This document shows positions 8,523-15,131 of a stretch of 34,125 nucleotides of DNA, one piece after another. Position 1 is the first letter of the stretch. Every line of letters starts with the position of its first letter. Position numbers and translations under genes: made by a program. Source of the stretch: Verrucomicrobiota bacterium (GTDB lineage Bacteria; Verrucomicrobiota; Verrucomicrobiia; Chthoniobacterales; JAFAMB01); assembly GCA_019247695.1 (NCBI GenBank), contig JAFBAP010000175.1, positions 1 to 34,125 of the forward strand, read 5' to 3'. The notes under the pieces are model-generated. The model had not been told where the DNA came from. It did not search any database and worked only from the letters and a program-made list of their open reading frames with translations.

Positions 8523-9475
8523 GAACAAAAATCCTGGCTGAGGAACGTGCCGGGTCCGACTGCCTGACCGGCGACGACGCAGCCCTCGAGACGGGTGCCG
8601 GGCGCCACTCGGGAGCGTGGCCAGACGATCGTGTCGTGCAGCACGGCCCCGGGTCCCACCTGCGCGCCAGGCGCCACCCAGGTCGCCCCCGTTGCCGCAT
8701 AGCGCCCGTCCCCGGTCACCTCCTCCGGAGCCCACCATGGTTCCGGGGTGAACGCCGGCTGCCAGGCCGCGGTGACAAGCAACCGGTGCAAGGCCAGGTA
8801 GTCGCGGCGGGTGCCCACATTGAACCAGCCGCCGCCGTTCAACACCACCCCGCCGAGCCGGCCGCCCCGCCTCAGGCAATCCAGCAACATCGTAACCAGC
8901 GGCCGCGGGCCCGATTCATACGGCCGCAACACTTCCCCATTGAGAATCGCGGCGTTGGCGTAATCCACCCGTTCGGGTGCCGGCCGCCCCAGAGCCGATT
9001 GCAGATCGACCACCTGCCCGGTGGCCGGATCAAAGGCCACCTGCGCGGCCAGACCCGTGTCTCGCAGAGCGAGGGTCACGGCATTGTTATCCCGGTAATG
9101 CGCTTCAACCACGGCGCCAAGATCGATGTCTGTAACCACGTCCCCGCTGTGCACCAATACCGGCTCACCCGCAAACCAATCCCGCGCGTTTACCAGCGCC
9201 CCACCGGTTTCCAGCAGTTCCGGCTCGTGAAAAATCCGCAGGTCGGATCCGGGACCAAGCAGCTTGGGAAGGCAAGCCTGGAACGCGGAAACGGAGTGAT
9301 GCGCGTTAACGGCAAAGTCTCTGACGCCAAGCTGTTCCAGGTGTTGAAGCGCAAAACCAACGATCGGACGGCCCAGAACCGGTAGCAGCGGCTTCGGCCG
9401 CACCCGCGTCAGGGGAAGCAGCCGCGTTCCCAGACCTGCCGCCAGGATAAATGCCTTTTCGATGCGCGCCGTCAT
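8519..9475 (-). CDS. MurU-like sugar-1-phosphate nucleotidyltransferase
   Basis: A 318-residue nucleotidyltransferase. The signature LAAGLGTRLLPLTRVRPKPLLPV (residues 11-33) is the nucleotide and Mg-binding loop, followed by SGDVVTD (metal Asp) and NGGGWFNVGTRRDY. The C-terminal part (about 265-318) has hexapeptide-like left-handed beta-helix repeats (GATWVAPGAQVGPGAV). Together with the coupled AmgK-like kinase it would convert a recycled sugar, by analogy MurNAc, through the 1-phosphate to the UDP sugar. The C-terminal hexapeptide repeats are not needed in Pseudomonas MurU, so the substrate could be a different hexose. The ATG at 9475 is preferred over an upstream start because conserved sequence begins within nine residues. 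It is the first gene of the minus-strand block, directly downstream of the repeat mosaic. Confidence 0.83.
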   Translation of the reverse strand: MTARIEKAFILAAGLGTRLLPLTRVRPKPLLPVLGRPIVGFALQHLEQLGVRDFAVNAHHSVSAFQACLPKLLGPGSDLRIFHEPELLETGGALVNARDWFAGEPVLVHSGDVVTDIDLGAVVEAHYRDNNAVTLALRDTGLAAQVAFDPATGQVVDLQSALGRPAPERVDYANAAILNGEVLRPYESGPRPLVTMLLDCLRRGGRLGGVVLNGGGWFNVGTRRDYLALHRLLVTAAWQPAFTPEPWWAPEEVTGDGRYAATGATWVAPGAQVGPGAVLHDTIVWPRSRVAPGTRLEGCVVAGQAVGPGTFLSQDFCS

Positions 9476-9574
9476 GCTCAGGGAAAAGTGGCACGCTAGC
9501 GCGTATCCCGGCCGCAAGGCAAGGCTCGGTCACACGGCGGCCGCAGCGGGCGTGGCGGGCACAACGACTGAGTT

Positions 9575-9616
9575 CACACGGCGAACACGGCGAACCACGG
9601 CGACCACGGCGGGAAG
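9575..9616 (+). repeat. CACGGCGA-type 9/10-mer repeat, forward copy
   Basis: Four imperfect 9/10-bp units of the form ACACGGCGA, ending in GACCACGGCGGGAAG. The same ending occurs at 16218-16232 and, inverted, at 9788-9802. The repeat sits about 100 bp upstream of the murU-like gene start. Confidence 0.88.
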
Positions 9617-9629
9617 AGGAAAGAGAAAG

Positions 9630-9664
9630 AGTTCGGAGCTCGGAGTTCGGAGCGGCAGCATGGG
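9630..9664. repeat. Degenerate AGTTCGG repeats with shared AGCGGC tail
   Basis: Three 7-bp units (AGTTCGG, AGCTCGG, AGTTCGG) followed by AGCGGCAGCATGGG. This is the short version of the array at 66-128 and has the same downstream tail, differing at one position. Confidence 0.85.
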
Positions 9665-9708
9665 AGTTAGGTGCGAGTGCCAACCATAGGGTTGCCGCCA
9701 TGTCCTCT

Positions 9709-9740
9709 TAATCTGTGTAATCTGTGTTAATCTGTGGATG
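9709..9740. repeat. AATCTGTG-type repeat
   Basis: Three successive units AATCTGTGT, AATCTGTGTT and AATCTGTGG of 9-10 bp. The sequence class is the same as the neighbouring TTCTGCG repeat but with a different word. It occurs once in this window. Confidence 0.75.
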
Positions 9741-9747
9741 TTTACTC

Positions 9748-9778
9748 TTTTCTGCGTTCTTCTGCGTGTTCTGCGGAT
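9748..9778. repeat. Dispersed repeat, second copy of 167-197
   Basis: All 31 positions match 167-197. As there, the copy lies downstream of an AGTTCGG module and its AGCGGC tail. It is followed by the inverted CACGGCGA-type copy. Confidence 0.9.
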
Positions 9779-9787
9779 GATTCCTGC

Positions 9788-9820
9788 CTTCCCGCCGTGG
9801 TCGCCGTGTTCCGCTGTGTG
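9788..9820 (-). repeat. CACGGCGA-type repeat, inverted copy
   Basis: The reverse complement begins CACACAGCGGAACACGGCGA and ends CCACGGCGGGAAG. It forms an imperfect inverted pair with 9575-9616, enclosing about 170 bp that contain three other repeat modules. It is closest to the copy at 16192-16232. Confidence 0.85.
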
Positions 9821-10329
9821 ACCGGTGGAAGGTGCCGCTAATGGCTCAGCGTTTGTGGCATTCTCCCGGCACCCGGCACCCGACACCCTCTTACATTTGT
9901 GGCATTCTCTGCCGTGGCGTTTATAAATGGCGGGGGGCGATCGACTGATGAAATCAATCCTGTTTTCCGGTTGCCGGTTTTTCACCGTGACGGCGCTGCC
10001 GGGGCGAAACCCGGTCTGGGGACCTGATTCGGGTCACCTCATCTTTGCCTGCAGCTCCGGACTTTACTTTACATGCTGGATACGGTCGGCAATCGTGAGA
10101 CTCGCAGCATGGGAGACCTGGGACGAACCTCGGAACTGGCAGATTCCGCCGTTGGAAATGCCAAAACTGCAGCGCCGCGTCACCTGATTTGTGATATCCG
10201 GCTTTCATCCTTGCCCGCCTTGTTCTGAAAACCAGAACGGCCCCCGGGCAATTTATCACGCTTGGCGAACGTTGGCAGAAACACGCTTTGATCAGGTGCC
10301 GGCCGCACCACACAGGGACCCCTGAATCC
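9821..10329. other. Non-coding stretch upstream of the sigma factor gene
   Basis: No convincing gene is present. The word TTTGTGGCATTCTC occurs twice (near 9854 and 9895) in a stretch that also carries CACCCGGCACCCGACACC, so repeat material continues to about 9920. From 9950 on the sequence looks unique but has no codon pattern or recognisable family. It presumably holds the promoter of the sigma factor operon; no -35/-10 pair was clear enough to name. Confidence 0.5.
10222..10238. promoter_or_regulatory. Perfect GTTCTG/CAGAAC palindrome upstream of the sigma gene
   Basis: GTTCTG-AAAAC-CAGAAC is a perfect 6-bp inverted repeat with a 5-nt spacer, about 90 bp before the sigma factor start. It could be an operator or a small RNA hairpin. 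No U-tract follows, so a terminator is unlikely. Confidence 0.35.
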
Positions 10330-10917
10330 ATGGAGGATGCATCGCTGCCCGATGACGAGACGCTTGTGCGCCGGACCCAGAGCGGCGACACCAGAGCCTT
10401 CGATACGCTCTGGCAGAAGTACAGCCCCCGTATTTATTCGCTCGTCTACAACATGACGTCCAACCACGAGGACGCCAATGACCTGCTGCTCGAAATTTTT
10501 TCCAAGGCCTACCGATCGATCAACGGTTTTCGCGGCCGGTCGAGCTTTTACACCTGGATTCACGCCATCGCAGTCAATATGACGATCAACTTCGTCAAAA
10601 AACGCGGCCGCCGCGTCCAGATGAGCCTCGACGATATGGACACCAACGTGCAGAATGACAAGGATTTCCTCGAGTTGACGGCCACGAACACGCCTTTGCG
10701 CGAGGTGGACCTCTCAGAGTTGCAAAAGAGATTGAACGAAGCCATGCAGAAACTGTCTGTAGAGCACAGAGCAGTTGTGACGATGTTCGATATCCAAGGC
10801 ATGCCGCACGCTGAAATCGCCCGGATTCTGGGCGTACCTGAGGCGACGGTTCGTTCACGGCTGTTCTACGCACATAGGCAGTTGCAGAATTATCTCGAAG
10901 AGTTTAGAAAGAAATGA
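10330..10917 (+). CDS. ECF-type RNA polymerase sigma factor
   Basis: A 195-residue sigma-70 family protein of the extracytoplasmic-function (RpoE-like) class. Region 2 spans about 25-95 (FDTLWQKYSPRIYSL, EIFSKAYRSINGFRGRSSFYTWI) and region 4 about 135-190 (LSVEHRAVVTMFDIQGMPHAEIARILGVPEATVRSRLFYA, a helix-turn-helix that reads -35 elements). The ATG at 10330 places the conserved start 15 residues before region 2; a longer form starting upstream would add unconserved residues. The stop overlaps the ATG of the next gene, so the two are coupled. It probably responds to envelope stress, judging from its membrane-protein and PDZ-protein neighbours (inference). Confidence 0.92.
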   Translation: MEDASLPDDETLVRRTQSGDTRAFDTLWQKYSPRIYSLVYNMTSNHEDANDLLLEIFSKAYRSINGFRGRSSFYTWIHAIAVNMTINFVKKRGRRVQMSLDDMDTNVQNDKDFLELTATNTPLREVDLSELQKRLNEAMQKLSVEHRAVVTMFDIQGMPHAEIARILGVPEATVRSRLFYAHRQLQNYLEEFRKK

Positions 10918-11405
10918 TGCTCGACGAACAGCAGGTACAGCAGCTTCTTCGGCTTAAGCGGTTCGAGCAACCTCCCCCTGGATATTTCGACCAGGCGCTG
11001 CACGAATTCCATCGGCGTCAACGCGCAGAACTGCTTCGGCGGTCCGCATTTCGTATTTGGTGGGAGCGCACCGCGTCAGGCCTATTCACCCTTCGCGTCC
11101 CGAACTATGCCTATGGAGGCGCCTTCGCCATCTTTTGCGTTATGGCAACGCTCGTCGGCTCAGGCGTGTTTAACTTGCCCCCAGAACCCGAACTGGCGTC
11201 GAGCCCGGCCGTGGGTACGGTCTCGTTTGGCGCCAGTACGGTTGCCGGCCGGCTCACGCTTAACCACAAATTTGAATGGGCCGATCTTGAGCGCGCCGCC
11301 CGCCTGCGACTCGCGCCTTCCATCGCTCCATCAAGTACCAGTCTTCCCCGCTATGTGCTCGATGGACGCCGTCCGGTGAGCACCGAAGCTTCCTTTAACT
11401 TCTGA
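10914..11405 (+). CDS. Single-pass membrane protein, candidate anti-sigma factor
   Basis: The protein is 163 residues and its ATG overlaps the sigma factor stop by 4 bp. Residues 1-60 are charged and presumably cytoplasmic (LLRLKRFEQPPPGYFDQAL). A hydrophobic segment at about 67-86 would span the membrane. The remaining ~75 residues would be periplasmic. Position and topology fit an anti-sigma factor. The usual zinc anti-sigma motif (HxxxCxxC) is absent, and no known anti-sigma domain is recognised. Function is therefore inferred from context only. Confidence 0.75.
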   Translation: MMLDEQQVQQLLRLKRFEQPPPGYFDQALHEFHRRQRAELLRRSAFRIWWERTASGLFTLRVPNYAYGGAFAIFCVMATLVGSGVFNLPPEPELASSPAVGTVSFGASTVAGRLTLNHKFEWADLERAARLRLAPSIAPSSTSLPRYVLDGRRPVSTEASFNF

Positions 11406-11585
11406 ATGGTAAGGCATGTCGTCCAGGCCTTGGTTCATTTCGGCCCCGTGTGTGTTGGCATCAGCCGGCGGTGGAATGGTTGAAGGGGGCGATTCGCTGG
11501 CGTGATGCTTAACCAGGCTGCCTACCGCTCCCACCCTGTTCCCGGACGGGCGGCTGCAATCGAGGTGATCGAATGCCCAGGGGTG

Positions 11586-12614
11586 ATGCCCCGGTTGTCG
11601 CGGATGGCTGGTGTATTGCTGCTTTTGCTCAGCACGGCCGGCTTTGCCCGTTCGCAGGATACGCTGGCTTCCATCTCGGCCGACGTTCAACGTATCTACG
11701 AGAGCGCTAAAGGCGCGGTGGTTCGGATCGAGTCGGAGGACGATTTCGGCAAGCTCGCCGGGACCGGGTTTCTCATTGATCCGAACGGCACCATCTACAC
11801 GGCGTACGACGTCGGGGGCGAGTCGCGCGATATCACCGTCGAGTTCGGATCCAAGCGTTACCCCGGCCATCGTCTGGTTGCGGATGCCAAAAGCGGGGTG
11901 GCCATCCTGAAAGTCGATGCCAATACGCCCTGGATCCCGCTGGGTAACTCGGATGAATTGAAGCTGGCCTCACCCATCGTTTCCATCGGCTATCCGCTTG
12001 ACCTGCCGGCCACCCCCAGTTTCGGCCTGATCGGTGGGTTCGACCTGAAGTATTTGAACCGTTATTTTTCAACGACGCTCGTGCGCGCCAATTTGCCGGT
12101 GCAAAAGGGCGAAGCGGGGTCGCCCATCCTCAACCTGAAAGGGCAGGCGGTGGGGATCCTGATCCGCAGCATCGGTAACGAATCGGCCTGTTACGCCCTG
12201 CCGATGAAGGCTGCCGAGAAAATCCGGGCCGACTACGTCCGTTACGGTGCGGTCCGTCCCGGTTGGCTGGGAGTGTCCGTGCGCGAACGCGATTACGCCA
12301 TCAAGGATTCCAAGGTCGAGGTTTCCAGCTTGGAAGAACATTCGCCCGCGGAAAATTCGGGGCTCCGGGTGGGTGATACCCTGCTGCAGGTCGGTCAGGT
12401 AAAAGTCCGAATCGCGCCCGATGCGTTGAACGTGGCGTTTTTCCTGACCGTCGGAGACCGGGTGCCGGTGACCGTAGTGCGTGACGGCAAAGACCTGACT
12501 TTCAAGCTCACGGTCGCAGACATGCCGGCGTCGCCGAACCAGGCACCCTCCATGCTGATACCCGGGTTGCCCTCAGAATTGCGTAGCCCGGCCGAGTTTC
12601 CGAGTTACCCCTGA
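11586..12614 (+). CDS. HtrA/Deg-like PDZ protein lacking the catalytic triad
   Basis: The protein is 342 residues: a signal peptide (about 1-23), a trypsin-like domain (about 28-205) and a PDZ domain (about 220-315). The fold is clear (GTGFLIDPNGTIYTA, IVSIGYPLD, WLGVSVR), but all three catalytic positions are changed. The His of the TxxHVV motif is D75 (YTAYDVGG). The Asp of the TDLAVLK motif is G104 (KSGVAILKV). The Ser of GNSGGP is A167 (GEAGSPI). It is thus probably a non-proteolytic, peptide-binding periplasmic protein. It lies 180 bp downstream of the sigma/membrane protein pair, reminiscent of DegS-type control but without cleavage. An upstream GTG at 11502 is possible; the ATG at 11586 gives a normal signal peptide. 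Confidence 0.85.
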   Translation: MPRLSRMAGVLLLLLSTAGFARSQDTLASISADVQRIYESAKGAVVRIESEDDFGKLAGTGFLIDPNGTIYTAYDVGGESRDITVEFGSKRYPGHRLVADAKSGVAILKVDANTPWIPLGNSDELKLASPIVSIGYPLDLPATPSFGLIGGFDLKYLNRYFSTTLVRANLPVQKGEAGSPILNLKGQAVGILIRSIGNESACYALPMKAAEKIRADYVRYGAVRPGWLGVSVRERDYAIKDSKVEVSSLEEHSPAENSGLRVGDTLLQVGQVKVRIAPDALNVAFFLTVGDRVPVTVVRDGKDLTFKLTVADMPASPNQAPSMLIPGLPSELRSPAEFPSYP

Positions 12615-12806
12615 TCCACCCGGGTCGCCAGCTCCGGCAGGGGGGCGTGCGCCCCGGTAGCTCCGGCGTGAGGCCCGCAACTTTTCCTCGCGCCGCCTCC
12701 CGGACCCCACCCTTCCCGGGTGACGTGCCGCAGATCCTATGGAATTACGGTAAATAATTATTGGTGGCAATCTTGTTCACTCCGTCTAAGGTTCGGCGTT
12801 TAAGGC

Positions 12807-13106
12807 ATGCCTAATACTGAGTCCGAGCGTGTGGAGCTCTCCTTTGAGGCCGCAATCGAAAAGTTGGAAAAGATCGTCGAGCAAATGGAGTCGGCCAAAC
12901 TCCCTCTCGAAGATCTGCTCGTACGGTACGAAGAAGGCATCCGGTTGGTGGCCGTCTGTAACGACAGGCTTACGGCCGCTGAAAACCGGATCGAAATGCT
13001 GAACCGCGAAGCCACGCAAAAAACCGCTCCGGCGGAATCTGTAAAGGCCAAGGACGCCGTCAAGGCGATCAAAAATCAAGACGATCATGAAATCAGTCTC
13101 TTCTAA
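12807..13106 (+). CDS. xseB: Exodeoxyribonuclease VII small subunit
   Basis: A 99-residue protein with the XseB signature: LSFEAAIEKLEKIVEQMESAKLPLEDLL, then YEEGIRLVAVCNDRL, two helices that bind the large subunit XseA. The C-terminal 25 residues are a charged tail. It overlaps the dxs start by 20 bp, and the xseB-dxs neighbourhood is common in bacteria. xseA is not in the window. The 190 bp upstream hold a GGGG-CGTGCG-CCCC hairpin (about 12644-12657) and an AT-rich patch near 12750-12765 that may carry a promoter. Confidence 0.92.
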   Translation: MPNTESERVELSFEAAIEKLEKIVEQMESAKLPLEDLLVRYEEGIRLVAVCNDRLTAAENRIEMLNREATQKTAPAESVKAKDAVKAIKNQDDHEISLF

Positions 13107-15012
13107 TCCCACCCGAGGCCGAATCCTCGACACCATCAACGGTCCGAGCGACCTGAAGCGGCTGGACGAAGCGCGGTTGCATGAGCTCGCGCAGGAGATC
13201 CGCGACGAGCTGATTACCGTCCTGTCCCAAACCGGTGGGCACCTTGGGCCTAATCTCGGGGTCGTGGAGCTTACGATCGCGTTACACCGGGTTTTCGACA
13301 CCCCGATCGACAAATTCGTGTTCGATGTCAGCCACCAAGGGTATGTCCATAAGTTATTGACCGGTCGCCGCGACCGTTTCGACACGATCCGCCAGCATCA
13401 GGGCCTGAACGGATTTCTCTTGCGCACCGAGAGCGAGCACGACTGCTACGGCGCAGGTCACGCCGGAACGGCCCTCTCCGCGGCGCTCGGCATGGCCGTG
13501 GCCCGCGACCGTCGCGGTTCCAAGGAAAACGTCATCGTTGTGGCGGGCGACGCCGCTTTTACCTGCGGCACCAGCTACGAGGCACTCAATAACGTCGCCG
13601 ATAACACCAAAAAGTTCATCGTCGTCCTTAACGACAATGAATGGTCGATCGCCAAAAACGTCGGCGCCATCGCCAATTACCTGAACAAAATCGTGACCAG
13701 CGACGCCTACAGCCACCTGCACGAAAAGGCTGAAAGGTTCGTCGAAATGATTGGTGGCCGTTTCGCCCACCAGCTCGTTACCAAGGTCGAGGAGGGCGTC
13801 AAACACCTGGTGCTGCCCAGCGTTATCTTCGAGGAGCTCGGTTTGCGCTATTTCGGGCCGATCGACGGGCACGACATCGAGCTGCTGATCCAGACCTTCG
13901 AATTCCTTAAACGCCAGAACGAACCCGTTCTCCTGCACATCATCACCCAAAAGGGTAAAGGTTACGCACCCGCCATCGCCAAGCCGGACAAGTTTCACGG
14001 CCTGGGCAAGTTCAAGCTGGAAACCGGCGAGACGGCTGCCGCCAGCACGCCGACCTACTCCGAGCTCCTCGGGCAGACGCTGGCCAAATTTGCCGATACC
14101 AATAACCGCATTATGGCGATTACCGCCGCCATGCCTTCCGGCACCGGTTTGTTCCACTTTGCCGCCAAGCATCCGGATAAATATTTCGACGTCGGCATCG
14201 CTGAAGAACACGCCGCGCTTTTTGCCTGCGGTCTGGCCACGCAGGGGTTCCTGCCCTTCCTGACGATCTACTCGACATTCATGCAGCGCGCCTACGACAT
14301 GATCATTCATGACATCTCGCTGCAAAACCTGAACGTGGCGCTTTGCATGGATCGTGCCGGGCTGTCCGCGGATGATGGTCCGACCCATCACGGGCTCTTT
14401 GATATCGGTTACCTGCGCCACGTGCCCAACGTGGTGCACATGCAGCCGAAGGATGAAGATGAATTCGTCGATATGCTCTGGACGATGACCAATTACCGCC
14501 AGGGGCCCATCGCGATCCGTTACCCCCGCGGCGCCGGTACCGGCGCCAAACCGAAACCGCAGCCGCGCCTGCTCGAAATCGGGAAGGCTGAGGTCGTCCA
14601 GCACGGGCGTGACGTTGCGCTGTTCGGCCTGGGAAACATGTTCGCGTTGGCCGAAGAAACCGCAAAATTGCTCCAGGCCGAAGGTTACTCCGTCGCCCTG
14701 ATCAATCCCCGGTGGATCAAGCCGATTGACACCGGCACGCTTGAGTTTTTCGCCCAGAGCGTCGACGTGATCTGCACTTTCGAAGATCACGTTTTACATA
14801 ACGGGTTCGGCTGCGCCGTCATGGAGCACCTCAACGAGGCGAATATCTCGACCCCGGTGGTTCGGATCGGTTGGCCCGACCAGTTCATCGAGCACGGCGC
14901 CATACCGATTCTGCGCAAGAAATACGGGCTGACGAGTGAAGCGGCGATCGAGAAGCTCAAGGTTCACCTCAAACGGAGGCGCCAGGTAAAGACCTCAAAG
15001 TCGGCCGCTTAG
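13087..15012 (+). CDS. dxs: 1-deoxy-D-xylulose-5-phosphate synthase
   Basis: A 641-residue thiamine-diphosphate enzyme that condenses pyruvate and glyceraldehyde-3-phosphate, the first step of the MEP isoprenoid pathway. Visible motifs: LDTINGPSDLKRL at the N-terminus, HLGPNLGVVELTIALH, the TPP/Mg motif (GDAAFTCGTSYEALNN ... LNDNEWSI; the usual GDG reads GDA), DVGIAEEHAALFA with the catalytic Glu, and DGPTHHGLFD. The canonical GHSSTS reads GHAGTA. Length is normal. The start overlaps xseB, suggesting one transcript. The substitutions are conservative and the enzyme is probably active. Confidence 0.95.
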   Translation: MKSVSSNPTRGRILDTINGPSDLKRLDEARLHELAQEIRDELITVLSQTGGHLGPNLGVVELTIALHRVFDTPIDKFVFDVSHQGYVHKLLTGRRDRFDTIRQHQGLNGFLLRTESEHDCYGAGHAGTALSAALGMAVARDRRGSKENVIVVAGDAAFTCGTSYEALNNVADNTKKFIVVLNDNEWSIAKNVGAIANYLNKIVTSDAYSHLHEKAERFVEMIGGRFAHQLVTKVEEGVKHLVLPSVIFEELGLRYFGPIDGHDIELLIQTFEFLKRQNEPVLLHIITQKGKGYAPAIAKPDKFHGLGKFKLETGETAAASTPTYSELLGQTLAKFADTNNRIMAITAAMPSGTGLFHFAAKHPDKYFDVGIAEEHAALFACGLATQGFLPFLTIYSTFMQRAYDMIIHDISLQNLNVALCMDRAGLSADDGPTHHGLFDIGYLRHVPNVVHMQPKDEDEFVDMLWTMTNYRQGPIAIRYPRGAGTGAKPKPQPRLLEIGKAEVVQHGRDVALFGLGNMFALAEETAKLLQAEGYSVALINPRWIKPIDTGTLEFFAQSVDVICTFEDHVLHNGFGCAVMEHLNEANISTPVVRIGWPDQFIEHGAIPILRKKYGLTSEAAIEKLKVHLKRRRQVKTSKSAA

Positions 15013-15019
15013 ACTGGAA

Positions 15020-15038
15020 CGGAAAACCGGTTTTTCCG
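15020..15038 (+). terminator. Hairpin after dxs, possible terminator
   Basis: CGGAAAA-CCGGT-TTTTCCG is a perfect 7-bp stem with a 5-nt loop, 8 nt after the dxs stop. There is no following U-run beyond the stem's own T's, so termination efficiency is uncertain. Confidence 0.4.
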
Positions 15039-15131
15039 CCACCATCCCAAGACCCGGCGGCGCCGCGTGCCGTCTGAAACGGACGCCGCTTTCACGTTTC
15101 CGCCGGGCTGGGGGTAACCGCCTCTGTTGAC

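Noticed and set aside
9530-9985. Minus-strand frame through the repeat mosaic
   Set aside because: It translates the dispersed repeats themselves (RRTRRRTQKR type); no ribosome binding site or family match.
13354-14790. 478-codon open frame on the minus strand opposite dxs
   Set aside because: It is a high-GC antisense shadow. The plus strand encodes an unmistakable full-length Dxs, and the antisense product resembles no family.
15020-15038. Strong intrinsic terminator after dxs
   Set aside because: The stem is perfect, but its T's are part of the stem and no U-run follows. It is kept only as a weak candidate.
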